From contig NC_052617.1 in assembly GCF_016545825.1 (NCBI RefSeq), positions 51,465,382-51,529,381 on the forward strand: a stretch of DNA of 64,000 nt. The letters run 5' to 3'. Position numbers and translations under genes: made by a program. This DNA is from Eucalyptus grandis. Its lineage: Eukaryota; Streptophyta; Magnoliopsida; Myrtales; Myrtaceae. Below the pieces are notes generated by a model, which made no database searches, had not been told where the DNA came from, and saw nothing but the letters and a program-made list of their open reading frames with translations. This document shows positions 47,201 to 59,389 of the stretch, in pieces (the first letter of the stretch is position 1; each line of letters starts with the position of its first letter).

Positions 47201-47870
47201 CTACATCTTATTTAGAAGAAAAAATTATCAAAGTCCAAATGCCTACGCAAAAAAATTCATCGCAAGAGCAAATGACATTAGAGAAAAGAGCAAAGCTTCC
47301 ATGCATAAATGATTAGCCAAGGGACTTTCGAGATGTGCTGTGTTTCAAAAGCCAAATGCTTTCGAAAGGTCGAGTGACCCGGTCACGATGCAATGATGAT
47401 CACCGACTCTTAATAATCCTCTTGAAATTTTTAAGCCTTTCGAGCCTCTCCCGAGCCAACGTTACAACCCTCTTCCGAAGTCTCTTATGATTGGGATGAT
47501 TTGAGTGAAAATGAGAATATCACGAAAAAGTTATTGCTTGAAGGAGTGGAAGTAATTCTATCTTGTCTTATCTTCCAAGTTCTCGACTCGTAAACGTGAT
47601 GGAGATAGTGACAAATGTTCCTTTATTGGCCTCAAAGCAATCATTCATTTATGTAAGCCCTAACCGAGCCTATATTGCAGTCCTTTCAAAAGACCTTTTT
47701 GATTGATTAGATTGTGCTCATTGCAAATGTTTCTGGAAGCCTTTGACATAGGTTATGTGAGATACCCTCAGCAACCAGTTATCTCCCACGCGAATGATGG
47801 GATCAAATAGCCATTTTATCGAGAGTGTGTGAGAAACCCTTTTTCACTAAGAAGTTTTAGGACTTTTTGG
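44265..47870 (+). mobile_element. Internal leader of the truncated Tat/Ogre-like element
   Basis: AT-rich, with no gag, reverse transcriptase or integrase motif in any frame I could read, and no second LTR. Ogre-type elements have long 5' internal regions before gag, so this is best read as a 5' fragment. It carries A- and T-runs (44847-44864, 45601-45622). It stops abruptly at the left edge of block B, so the 3' half of the element and its right flank are missing. Confidence 0.5.
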
Positions 47871-47954
47871 ATAATTTCCCTATCAAAGATATATGAACTA
47901 CTCCATATTGGACTAGCTAAGTAAACAAACGACTCTCATCAAAACGAATAATTT

Positions 47955-49435
47955 ACGAAGAGTCAGTATTCCTTGAAGCAAAAGGAATCAAACCTTTGAG
48001 TAACCGCACCAAAACCCATGTCTCCCCATTTTAAGTTCTATTCAATGTTGATAATAATAGTGTTGCTCTAAAAGGAGGGTTTTTGGTTCGGTATCTAATT
48101 GATATTATATGAACGTGTACCAAATGACCAAGTTGACTTACTCTTGTAGAATCGAGGTCATAAAGATTCATTCACAACCACAATAAAAAGATTTCTCGGA
48201 TAGTTGCTTTGGTTTTAATATTCCTTAAAATGAATGGAATAAAACCTCTATATAACAAGACCAAGACCCATTGTCTCTCATTTTAATTTCTATACAATAC
48301 TAATTATACTAATGTTTCTCTAAAATGGAGGGTTTTTTATTCGGCGTCTAATTGATAGCATATGAATAGGTACCGAATGCCCAAGTTGACTTACTCTTGT
48401 AGAATCAAAGTGGTAAAGATTCATTGAAGACCACGATAAAAAGATTTCTCGAATAATTAGTTTGGTTCTAATATTCCTTGAAAGGAAATGAATCAAACCT
48501 CTAAATAACCGGACCAAGACCCATTGTCACCCCATTTTAATTTCTATTCAATACTAAAAAGGAGGATTTTAAATTTGGCATCTATTTAAGACCAGATGAA
48601 AAGGTACTGAATACCCAAGTTGACTTACTCTCGTAGAATCAAGGTCGTAAAGATTCATTCACAACCATGATAAAAGATTCCTCAGATATATACTTTGGTT
48701 TTAATATTCCTTGAAGCAAAATGGATCAAACCTCTGAATAACCATACCAAGACCCAATGTCTCCCCCATTTTAATTTTTCTCAATACTAATAATACTATT
48801 GTTGCTCTAAAAAGGAGGATTCTCAAGTTGGCATCTAATTGATACCATATGAACAAGTACTAAATGCCCAAGTTGACTTACTCATGTAGATTCGAGGTAG
48901 TAAAAATTTATTCACAACCATAATAAAAGATTCCTTGGATAATCACTTTAGTTTTCGATATTCCTTGAAATGAAAGGAATCAAACCTCTCAATAACCAAA
49001 TCAAGACGCATTGTCTCCCCCATTTTAACCTCTCAATAACCATGTTGCTCTTTCAGGGTCTGATTGATAGCATGTGAACAAGTACCAAATGCCCAAGTTG
49101 ACTTACTCCTATAGAATCAAAGTCGTAAATATTAATTTATAACTATGGTAAAAGAGTCCTCATATAGTTACTTTGGTTTTAACATTCCGTGAAATGAAAG
49201 GAATCAAACCTCTAAGTAGCCAGACCAAGACCCATCGTCATTCTTTTTTAATTTTTGTTCAATACTAATAATACAATCGTTGCTATAAAAAGGAGGTTTT
49301 CAATTTGGCATCTAATTGATACCATGTGAACATGTACCAAATGACCAAGTTGATTTATTCTAATAACATCAAAATCATAAAGATTTGTTCACAACTATGA
49401 TAAGAGATTGCTCGGACATTTACTATGATTTAAAA
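47955..49435 (+). repeat. Tandem array of ~250-bp units upstream of the intact thaumatin-like gene
   Basis: Six units matching the block A array unit for unit. TTGACT hexamers start at 48133, 48386, 48620, 48873 and 49098; in the sixth unit the hexamer has become TTGATT (near 49340). Unit order and spacing match block A, so the array existed before the block duplication. Confidence 0.85.
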
Positions 49436-50138
49436 TGAAGAACCTAATAAGTCAATTATATATGTTATCTTATTGCGCATGAATTACAATAAGAAATTTT
49501 AGATGTTTCGCATCTAATAAAAGTCAAATTACGATTGATTTTGGAAAAAATAATGGTGTGTTAAGTTTTTCTCATCTACTAATTTTCAAGGATTTTTATT
49601 TTGTTTTAGCATGGACCTTTTTCGTTTTAATTATGATTACGAGAGTGACAATGCATCTTTGTGCTGCATACATGGCTTTGCTCTATCATTCCTCTATGCT
49701 TGAAGCAATTGACAGTTCATTGGCCAGATGATTTCCTGCACCCCCGGCTCCTAATGGTCAACTCAAGACCTAGATTTTCTACCAAAGAGAGGGATAAGTT
49801 AAGGCGTCCAAAGCTTTGTGCATTTTCTTGCCTCTCAAGAGTGCCCCATCAAGACTTGCAGTGCAATGGAAGAAGCACGCAATCTCGAGAAAATGCAACC
49901 ATAAGCCGGTGGATCGGAGGCTGTGGCGGCGGCGTGGTTCGTCGAACTAGAGAGAGCACAGCTAGAAGTGAGTCGGGCATGAGTGATGGTTTGTGAGAAA
50001 GAGAAAGCACCTGATTTTCTGACGGGTGGGCCTGATTTGCCGCGTGTCAACCTGTGTATGGTTCAATGCACATCCAACGCGGTATATTTAATGACCTAAT
50101 ATTTTCTTTTCTCCCCCAATCTCTTCGTTTTCTCCTCC

Positions 50139-50145
50139 TATAAAA
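50139..50145 (+). promoter_or_regulatory. TATA box of the intact thaumatin-like gene
   Basis: TATAAAA sits 53 bp before the start codon in the context ctcctcctataaaacgcaac. The short leader is typical of PR genes. Confidence 0.65.
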
Positions 50146-50191
50146 CGCAACCATATGCCTCATGTTTTCTCTACTCAATCCTCTGTTCAGA

Positions 50192-51231
50192 ATGAAGTCC
50201 TCGGATCTCGTCTCGTATTTCTCACTCATCCTGACCGGTCTCCTCTTGTCGCCCGGTAACGATTCCTTCGACTATCCATATATTCTCGAACAGCATACGT
50301 AATGGAACTCGTGTCTCCTATGTTCTTTGTCATTGAACAGCATTTTGATGCTACTACATACAGAAGTACTTTGCCAATTCATACTCTACTTTCGAGTATG
50401 CACATTTCACCACGCCAAGAATTTCGGCCTACATTTATCACTGTAATTCTGGTTTGCCTGGTGAAAATTTTCATGAATATGTAATGGCATCATGCAGGGA
50501 GTACTGTAGTGGCAGAACAAGTCACCTTCAATTTTCTCAACAGATGCCCATTTTCCATATGGCCGGCCATGGCTCCCAACACGGGCCAACCGGTGATCGC
50601 GGAAGGAGGCTTTTACCTCCAGTGGGCATCCAGAAAACTCGTCTCGGTCCCGCCAGGGTGGAAAGGGCGGATCTGGGCCCGCACTGGGTGTAGTTTCGCG
50701 TCGAACAGACCGCCAACCTGCGAGACCGGGGACTGCGGGCAGCTCGGTTGCCGTGGGCTCATCAGGACCCCTCCTGCCACGCTGGTCCAGGTCTGGCTCC
50801 ACGCGGATGAGGCCAAGCCGAGCTTCTATGACATCAGCCTGGTCGACGGGTTCAACCTTCCAATCTCGGTCCAGACGAGGCCCACGCAGCCCGAGTGCGA
50901 AATCCCGGGGTGCTCGAAGCCATTGAACAGCCTGTGCCCTGAGGAGTTGCAAGTGATGAATGGGAAAGGGAAGGTTGTGGCTTGCAAGAGCGCCTGTTTG
51001 GCCTTCAACACCGACGAGTACTGTTGCCGGAACGAGTACGCGACACCGGACAAGTGCAAGCCCAGCGTGTATTCCAGGCTTTTTAAGGATGCCTGTCCAG
51101 GTTACTACAGCCATCCCTACGACTCGCCCTGGCCGCAGGTTAGCTGCGCGTCCAAGGAGTTTGAGATTATCTTTTGTCCAAACTTTTGGGGTGTTGAGCA
51201 AGTGCCAGGGTGGAATTATGCCGACTACTGA
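50192..51231 (+). CDS. Thaumatin-like protein (PR-5 family), intact copy
   Basis: Two exons, 50192-50255 and 50498-51231, join in phase to 265 residues. Residues 1 to about 25 are a secretory signal (MKSSDLVSYFSLILTGLLLS). The mature part starts VAEQVTFNFLNRCPFSIWPA and carries the thaumatin signature (GRIWARTGC, CETGDCGQLGC, PPATLVQVWL, FYDISLVDGFNLP) and a Cys-rich C-terminal half (EYCCRNEY, YSRLFKDACPGYY, FEIIFCPNFWG). Length fits the large class with all three domains. In the acidic-cleft REDDD set, Arg (WARTGC) and two Asp (YDISLVD) are present, but the Glu normally found in the ATLAEF position is Gln here. PR-5 proteins are secreted and often antifungal or stress-induced. W-box-like TTGACT sites recur upstream. 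The block A paralogue is dead, so this is the only working copy in the window. Confidence 0.93.
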
Positions 51232-53418
51232 GTCTAATCATTGGACAATCGATAGCGATGTTGACTACAACACTAAATAATAATCGAGGAGTTACTCGAT
51301 CACTCGTGCATTTGAATTGATGAGTGAGTATCAATTTGATCCGTGACCATGACTGATTAAGCCATTACCAATGCCGTGATCTCTCTCTCTCTCTCTCTGA
51401 TCAATTTCTGGATGTCTTTCGTTTCCATTCTGCTGATTTTTCGTTTCTTTATGTTGGGTTTGAGTCATCGATGGCACTATGATTACATGGCCCTTTTCCT
51501 GGGCGAAATACGCTATTCCGATGAGAAAAATGATGAGCTGAAAATCGGGCATGTTTCTTATGAGAGCCATTTAATTATCAATCTTTTTTAGGGAAAAAAA
51601 AGCAAATAATGATTTTGTTTTTTCACTTCTATGGTGATGAATTATGAGTGAAGAGTAATGTACATGTCAAACTTCAGAGATTTCCATCGATGAGAAGATA
51701 CACTTGACACTCTAAACAAAAATGCGTTTCTAAATATTTTCAATGATTTTTCTCTCCTCTTTATTTTTTAAATTTCCTCTGTTCATAAAAAATGGGCAAC
51801 CGGAAAATCTTTTCTTAATTTTCTGCTTTTGCATAATTATTTTAACCGTCTTTTAAAGTAGTAAGTTATACATAGATCTTTATTGATGTCAGGAATATAA
51901 TATCTGTGAATCCTTAAAAATGTCATATGAATGTCTTTGCTCTCTCTACCATGGTGTCCAGAACAGAAGAGAAACAAAATTTATATGCAAAAATTTACCA
52001 AAAAAATCTGGTGTCGAAAACTTAAATCGCCCGCCAATGATCAATGCCCTAGCTTGTTTTCGGATGATTTGAATGAATCTTTCATAGCTGAAGTGACTAT
52101 GGGGGTGGACTAGATAGGCTCAATGGCTAGTCTCATCTTCATCATTGTCAGCAAGATGTATTCAACTTGGTGAAAAGCTTCATTTTACAGTGGATATTGT
52201 AGTTAAAACAATTGTGCGACAAGGATATTATAGTTAAAATTTCAGAGGGAGCATACGTGTTTTCCTTTGAAAAGATTAAATGACTGGGATATATTTGATA
52301 GTTGTATTACAAAATCTGGTGGATTGTTTTGACGGACAAGCATGACCTCAACTCCGGTCATTTTCATACCATTAAAAGAAATCCATAGATTCAAACGACA
52401 CAGGACGGAGGAACAAGAAGATAGGTTCACTTCTCACATGGTGAAAAGACACAAGTTAAGAATCACGCATCCGACTCGCGCAAATCGTCGAACCCATTGG
52501 GTGGGATTAATTTGAGGAAGGCATTTAGACTATTTTTAACTTCTATGCAGCGATCCGTGGGACGCGTGAGAAGAAAGGAGGAGGAAAGGGACCATGCCGG
52601 AGAGGAAAGAAAGAAAAGTAAGGGGCCGGGCCAGGGAGAAAGGCAGGAAAAAAGGGAAGGGGCTGGATTAGGGCTAGGCCCAAGCGAGAGGATAAAGGGG
52701 CCGGGTCGGCCCGGCTCCCTTCCATTTTTCTTCTTTTTTCCTTTTCTTAATAAAAATAATTTATTAATTAGTAATTAATAATTTTTTCGAATTTTAATAA
52801 ACTCTATTATTATTAATGAAATACTCTCGATCCCTGTATGCTATGCAGTTTGATGAGAATTATTTTTGTTTAGGGACTAAAATTTAATTCCTAAATTTCT
52901 ATGTAAATTATCCCTAAATGAGTAGTCAATATTTAAATGTCAATAACCGTCAAAGAGCAAGCCAGAGATATGTTTTTCTTATTATCGTAATGGTAGAATG
53001 TGTTAGAAGTAGCATCCACTGCTGCCATAGTTTTAGCGTCTAAATCATGAAAAAAGAGTGATAAAGAACAGTGTACTTCAAGGAATATCCCTATATGGTT
53101 TTGTTCATCTTTCCATGAATAGTATAAAATGCAAGTAAAAGAACACATTCCAAACGATGAAGTAAATGCACACCATGGTTTTATGAAAAATTATGGCAGA
53201 ACAAATATGAACACTTTCAAACGTTGAAGACATCGTCTCATGTAACCATAATGAACAAACAAGTCAAAACTTTCTTAAATATTATACTGCACCGGTCCAA
53301 CAAAAGAAAACAAAACACGTAAGCAACACAACCCACCACCATACCGTACCAGTCCCACCCTCAATCGCTTCCGATGCTGATCTTCGGTGCAAGCCCCCTG
53401 GCCAGTCCACGTAGTTCC
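51232..53418. other. Intergenic of block B
   Basis: Matches block A 32138-34312 apart from 52546-52755, where block B has a GC-rich purine-biased segment (gggccgggtcggcccggct) with no block A counterpart. A (CT)n tract lies at about 51380-51399. No gene is seen. Confidence 0.5.
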
Positions 53419-53849
53419 TCATTGATCCATAATCACTGCCGAATTGAGAAGCGCCCCTATGACCTGCGCCTGTGCTAGCGCCTGGATTCCCTCATCTTCT
53501 TGCTAGTGTGCATATAAGGTTGCGTCCACTGTCCCCTCTTGCACCTTCGCCATCCTCTCGTTCTTATAGAGTTCCCAGTTTGCCTCTAGCACCTACAATG
53601 AAGAAAAGCAACTTGTGAAAACTTAATGCCTAGCTCATCCTCTTTTGATTCGATACAGGTCTTTTTATTGTCTTTGCTTGAAGATAAGCATGGAGCTTCT
53701 CTACATTAACATCACAACCTTGCAGAAATTCCACAAAAGTAGCTCAACAAGATACTCCACCTTGGCCAGTTTAGACGACTGAGGCCGTGCATTTGCTTCA
53801 GCCAATTCGGCTTTCTTTTGGTTCTTAAAGATTTTCACTGTCCCCGTGA
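53419..53849 (-). pseudogene. Flotillin-like remnant, copy 3 (exon 1 deleted)
   Basis: Two exons equivalent to copy 1 exons 3 and 2: 53419-53592 (58 codons with stop; NWELYKNERMAKVQEGTVDA) and 53719-53849 (part of KIFKNQKKAELAEANA). At 53849/53850 the homology to copy 1 stops in the middle of exon 2 and sequence from downstream of a MITE-like element begins. So the SPFH exon, the start codon and the promoter are gone. Exon 3 here keeps four residues (ALAQ) that copy 1 has lost and that match the family better, so copy 1 is not simply the ancestor. Confidence 0.8.
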
Positions 53850-53891
53850 GGGAAATGTGAGGAAAATAGGTGGGGCAAAAAAAAAACAAAT

Positions 53892-54509
53892 GTGCTATGA
53901 CTTTTGTATCGTGTTCACTTTAGTATTATAATTTTTTTTACTTAATTGAGTATCACAAATTTAAAAATCAAATCACTTGAGTGTCATTGGCAATTTAGCT
54001 CACCATAAAATTTGACGTGGATGCTGGTCGTTCTATGTGACTTCGCCGGCTCGACATTGATAATTTTATTATAATTTTTAAAATATTTTTATTATTTTGT
54101 TTGAATTTTTATTCCGACAAGGGTCACCAGCGACCCCTCACCAACTATGAAACCCTTACTCAGTTGTGGCCTGGCCCACGGCCAGCAAGGTTGTAATGCT
54201 AGGGCCCACATCTCGTTGCCTCGTCTAGATCTGGCGAGGATATTCATGGGTGATGGCAAGACAGCCGCCACCTAATCTAGGTGAGAGTTTTGTGGCTAGC
54301 AAGGGTCGTTGGTGACCCTCACTAGCCCTTAAAAAAGAAGTAAAGAAAAAATAAAAGATTAAAAATTTTAAAAAATCCATGTATGATGATTTGTCAAAAT
54401 ACTCCAATAATTGAATTTACTCCAATGTGGCACTTAAGCGAGCCAAAAAAAAAAAGTTATAGCTGTCAAGTGAGCGCCATACAAGATTATACAAAAGTTA
54501 GGGCACTCT
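53892..54509. mobile_element. MITE-like element, first block B copy
   Basis: The left end (gtgctatgacttttgtatcg) and right end (tatacaaaagttagggcact) pair as imperfect inverted repeats of about 20-30 bp. The core of repeated tagcaagggtc words matches the block A copy. No coding frame. Confidence 0.6.
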
Positions 54510-54758
54510 AGCCGTTCTTCTCCTAAAATAGTTGTATTCATTGTGTTTCCTTAGCCATGCGTCAGCTTTTGTAAGAAAATTGTTAAGTATCTTCTTAATG
54601 CAATAAACATGCTTATTCATAACTCATAAAATATCAAATTTTTATCATTTTGAAAACATGAGCTTATAAATTATTTAGAAAAGGTAGCATTCTTTCTGTT
54701 CATTTCTCGCCTCCCTCTTCCTTCTACCCGAACGTGCCTCCTTCTTTTCCTTTTATCT

Positions 54759-54928
54759 CTCTCCCCTTTTTCTTCCTCTCTCCCGAAGACTCTCGATCTC
54801 TCCTCCTCCTCCTTTTTCCTTCTTCTTTTCTTTTTTCTTTCCCTCTCTCTCCCCCCTTTCTCTTCCTCTCTCCCGAAGACTCTCGATCTCTCCTCCTCCT
54901 CCTTTTTTTCCTTCTTCTTTTCTTTTCT
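54759..54928 (+). repeat. CT-rich minisatellite, two ~80-bp units
   Basis: The phrase tctcccgaagactctcgatc followed by (tcc)n and ttcttcttttcttt occurs twice in tandem. The matching place in the second 2-kb unit (near 56930-56998) has one. The poly-pyrimidine frames here are artefacts. Confidence 0.7.
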
Positions 54929-55975
54929 ACTTGTGGGCCCTACTCTTTAGACTAGGTCAAATATTACCCATTCCATCCGCGTTCAATCACCATCTTGGGT
55001 CATTCTTGTTGTGATTCAATTCAAGAGACACTGTTTGCATTCCTTTCTCCCTATTTTTCCCAAAATCACTTTAAGAGCGTATGATAAAATTTCTACTTCT
55101 CTATTTCTCTATTTCTTCATTTTCTAGAATAGGTATGGAACAGAAATCCATTTAGTAACGCAATTTGATTTTTTTATTTATGGAACAGATTTTTATTCCA
55201 TAAATAGATTTGAAGAAAAAAATCAGAAACTAAAATTTTTAACTTGAGAAATCAATTTATGACTAGACATCAATTTCCGTTTCAGAAATTTTTTTATACA
55301 CACCCTAAAACATCGCCTTAAAATATCCGGCTAGAATATGAGGGAGGAACAATTCACGTGGACGTGGACGAACTTCCACAGGATCACCTGTCTTCTCGAA
55401 CATCTAAAAAAGGCAAGGGGAAAGGATACCTCTCTGTTTTTCCATTATGCATCATTTTCTCGCTCAGTTTCCTAGAATAATATTCGCATTGGATCACCGT
55501 CGTGGGTCATTCTTCTTCTTTTTCTTAATGTAAGAAATATTGTTTGTTCCCGTGAAGAAAGATTTGCATCAGATTGCTTTTATTCTGTTGCTATTACACC
55601 AGTGCGTGGGTTCGACAAGATTTGATCTTTTCTTGATTCTCGCTTTGTATCACACTTGAGCAATAGTTAATCTCTTAGATCCTCTAAATTATATCAATAT
55701 AATATTTCTTAACTATTGAGAAAACTACCCAAGAAGAGGACTCTCCCTTGCCCAATGAAGAAGGGGCATAAGAAGAAGTCGGGTCACAACCTGAACTTAG
55801 CCTCAGCCCCGTCCCTCTCTCTGGAGCTGAAAATGGTGAGCGACAACACCAGGACCCGACTACTGTCCTCGGAGCCGAAAGCAGTGCACTAACTCTAGAG
55901 CAACAACGGCTGGACCAGGCTGCTGTCAAGGATGCCGATGGTGCTAGCCATGGACAAACTATTATGACTTGCATT

Positions 55976-58044
55976 ATCCGGAAACAAGTTGAGACTATCT
56001 TCTCATGTCAAGAGGACAGTCTACAACTTTTTTGGTCGAAAAAGGATATATTTTATAACATTAACAATGAGTTACACCATTTGCCCCAACTAGAATTATG
56101 ATGTTTTTATTGACGTTGAGGGTTGATTTGGACCCAAAAAAAAAAAAGCTTCTTCTATGGGAAAATAACAGTGCAGGACAAACTTTATATGGGAATGTGA
56201 GGGAAATAGGTGGGGCCAAAAAAAAACAAATGTGCTATGACTTTTGTATCGTGCTCACTTTAGTATCATAATTTTTTTTACTTAATTGAGTATTACAAAT
56301 TTGAAAAATCAAATCACTTGAGTGTCATTGGCAATTTGGCTCATCATAAAATTTGACGTGGATGTTGGTCGTCCTATGTGACTTCGCCGGCTCGACATTG
56401 ATAATTTTATTATAATTTTTAAAATAATTTTAGTTATTTTGTTTGAATTTTTATAGCGACCCCTCACCAACTGTGAAACCCTTACTCAGTTGAGACCTGG
56501 CCCACGGCCAGCAAGGTCGTAATGCCACCTAGGGCCCACATCTCGTTGCCTCATTCATGGGTGACGGCAAGACAGCCGTCAAGTGAGCGCCATACAAGAT
56601 CATACAAAAGTTAGGGCACTCTAGCCGTTCTTCTCCTAAAATAGTTGTATTCATTGTGTTTCCTTAGCCATGCGTCAGCTTTTGTAAGAAAATTGTTAAG
56701 TATCTTCTTAATGCAATAAACATGCTTATTCATAACTCATAGAATATCAAATCTTTATCATTTTGAAAACATGAGCTTATAAATTATTTAGAAAAGGAAG
56801 CATTTTTTCTGTTCATTTCTCGCCTCCCTCTTCCTTCTGCCCAAACGTGCCTCCTTCTTTTCCTTTTATCTCTCTCCCCTTTTTTCTTTTTTCTTTTTCT
56901 TTTCTTTCCTCTCTCTCTCTCCCCACTTTTTCTTCCTCTCTCCCGAAGACTCTCGATCTCTCCTCCTCCTCCTTTTTCCTTCTTCTTTTCTTTTCTACTT
57001 GTGGGCCCTACTCTTTAGACTAGGTCAAATATTACCCATTCCATCCGCGTTCAATCACCATCTTGGGTCATTCTTGTTGTGATTCAATTCAAGAGACACT
57101 GTTTGCATTCATTTCTCCCTATTTTTCCCAAAATCACCTTAAGAACGTATGATAAAATTTCTACTTCTCTATTTCTCTATTTCTTCGTTTTCTAGAATAG
57201 GTATGGAACAGAAATACATTTAGTAACGCAATTTGATTTTTTTATTTATGGAACAGATTTTTATTCTAGAAATAGATTTGAAGAAGAAATCAATAACTAA
57301 AATTTTTAACTTGAGAAATCAATTTATGACTAGAAATCAATTTCTGTTTCAGAAATTTTGTCATGCACATCCTAAAATATCACCTTAAAATATCCAGCTA
57401 GAATATGAGGGAGGAACAATTCACGTGGACGTGGACGAACTTCCACAGGATCACCTGTCTTCTCGAACGTCTAAAAAAATTAATGGGAAAGGATACCTCT
57501 CTGTTTTTCCATTATGCATCATTTTCTCACTCAGTTTCCTAGAATAATATTCGCATTGGATCACCGTCGTGGGTCATTCTTCCTTTTTTTTTTCTTAATG
57601 TAAGAAACATTGTTTGTTCCCGTGAAGAAAGATTTGCATCATATTGCTTTTATTCTGTTGCTATTACACCGGTGTGTGGGTTCGACAAGATTTGATCTTT
57701 TCTTGATTCTCGCTTTGTATCACACTTGAGCAATAGTTAATCTCTTAGATCCTCTAAATTATATCAATATATTATTTCTTAACTATAGAGAAAACTACCC
57801 AAGAAGAGGACTCTCCCTTGCCCAATGAAGAAGGGGCATAAGAAGAAGTCGGGTCACAACCTGAACTTAGCCTCAGCCCCGTCCCTCTCTCTGGAGCTGA
57901 AAATGGTGAGCAACAACACCAGGACCCGGCTACTGTCCTCGGAGCCGAAAGCAGTGCACTAACTCTAGAGCAACAACGGCAGGACCAAGCTGCTGTCGGG
58001 ATGCCAATGGTGCTAGCCATAGACAAACTATTATGACTTGCATT
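55976..58044. repeat. Second unit of the ~2-kb tandem duplication
   Basis: 2,069 bp from atccggaaacaagttgagac to gacaaactattatgacttgc. It is direct repeat to 53850-55975, and its first part matches block A 36425-37390. The junction between units is the clean end of gacttgcatt at 55975. Confidence 0.8.
56232..56621. mobile_element. MITE-like element, internally deleted copy
   Basis: Same termini as 53892-54509 but only 390 bp. The deletion joins gacagccg to tcaagtgagc, where the longer copy has about 190 more bases. It keeps both inverted ends. Confidence 0.6.
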
Positions 58045-58443
58045 TGGGGCCCTCTATTTGGCCATTTTTTTACTGTGGAAGGTGGGTTGCCTTAAGCCCC
58101 TCGAGTTAGAGGTGATGGTGCTGGTGTTGGAATTAGTCATTGGGAGGGTCGACGTGTTAAGTGCTTACGCTTTTAATTCAAAGACTAGGTCATAGTATGG
58201 GAAATTGAGAGAGTGTCCTGTATGGGAATCGCTTGAACAATTATTCATGATATAGATTTTTGTTTATGTCTGCTTTTAGTACCTTCTCCTTTAGTTTGCC
58301 ATGCATCTATATTAGATGCGCATGCAATACATTCTCGCGTCATTTTGCATTTGCTTAAGCACAACAAGGATCATCAGTCACATCGTTGCTCGTGCAGCTC
58401 AAGTTCGAGACATATCCAACTTTTTTACTTGATTTTGGCACGG
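58045..58443. other. Unassigned block B sequence
   Basis: Private to block B. I see no open frame of note and no recognised repeat. Confidence 0.4.
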
Positions 58444-58579
58444 GATTGGATGAATTCCGCGGGTAGAATGTGAAACTTGGTGCATGTTAACAAGCTCGAT
58501 TGGATGAATTCCATGGGTAGGATGTGGAACTTAGTACATGTTAACAAGCTTGAGCTCAAGCTAACTTGGTACATGTTAA
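58444..58579 (+). repeat. Minisatellite, ~54-bp unit, 2.3 copies
   Basis: gattggatgaattcc..gggta...aactt.gt.catgttaacaagct occurs at 58444-58497 and 58498-58552. A partial third copy (aacttggtacatgttaac) ends at 58579, exactly where colinearity with block A resumes. Confidence 0.75.
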
Positions 58580-59389
58580 CATCGTCCTACATAAATACTG
58601 AAGAAATAAATTCTAAGACAAAAAATTCACATTTGGAGAGTGGGACTCGCTTATTTTCGTTTTTGATTAAGACTTCATGCTCTTCTTGGTTAGTTTGACT
58701 TCTTCAAAGGCACTGGTAATGGATTTCTTCTTTAACGCGATTAATCATTCATCTTGTTAAGTGTTTTTTAGACTCTGATAAACATCTTATAAACTCTCTG
58801 ATCCGATAACAATGATAAGGAAGATTCTATTGTCTACCCACGCCATACATAAAGAGTTGGCCATATTAAGAATATAATTTTGAGTTTCATATATATATTC
58901 TTTCAAGTCAAGTATCTTTTCATCCCCAACTACAATTCATCGTCCAATTAAATCGATTATTTTGTCAATAGAGACCTTATAACCTAATCTTATTTGCTTT
59001 TACGTATGAAGCCAAAGTCTTTTTCCTTTTACGTGATGATACTTCCCTTCCAAGCACTTTCCTTAAGCTAATTGAAAAGGGCAAAAAGTGTATCTCCACC
59101 ACCCCTAATTAGCTTTTCGCCATTATAGTATTCATTGTATTTCCTTAACCATGCATCACCTTATGTGAGAATTCTTCTAAGTAACACTTCTCGAAACGTT
59201 ATTACACTAAATCCTCTAACAACATGTGAGCTAGAGACTGTTTCAGAATCCTCCCAAGCAACATTCATAAAACGTTAGAGTACTAAATATGCTAACAATA
59301 GATGTCAAACTCTACAATCATCGAGTTTCGGAATCCTTCAAGCGACACTTTTTAAAATATCGGAGTACTAAATCTGTTAATAACCCTTC

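Larger units (their letters stand above)
53850..55975. repeat. First unit (5'-truncated) of a ~2-kb tandem duplication
   Basis: Aligns with 56203-58044. It starts inside the flank of the MITE-like element because of the flotillin deletion. It includes a CT-rich stretch at 54700-54925 and a patch at 55730-55975 (ccctctctctggagctgaaa) conserved in both units. Confidence 0.8.

Noticed and set aside
54734..54955. Phe/Leu/Ser-rich open frame (73 residues) suggesting a membrane peptide
   Set aside because: Translation of a CT-rich minisatellite; not conserved in the second unit.
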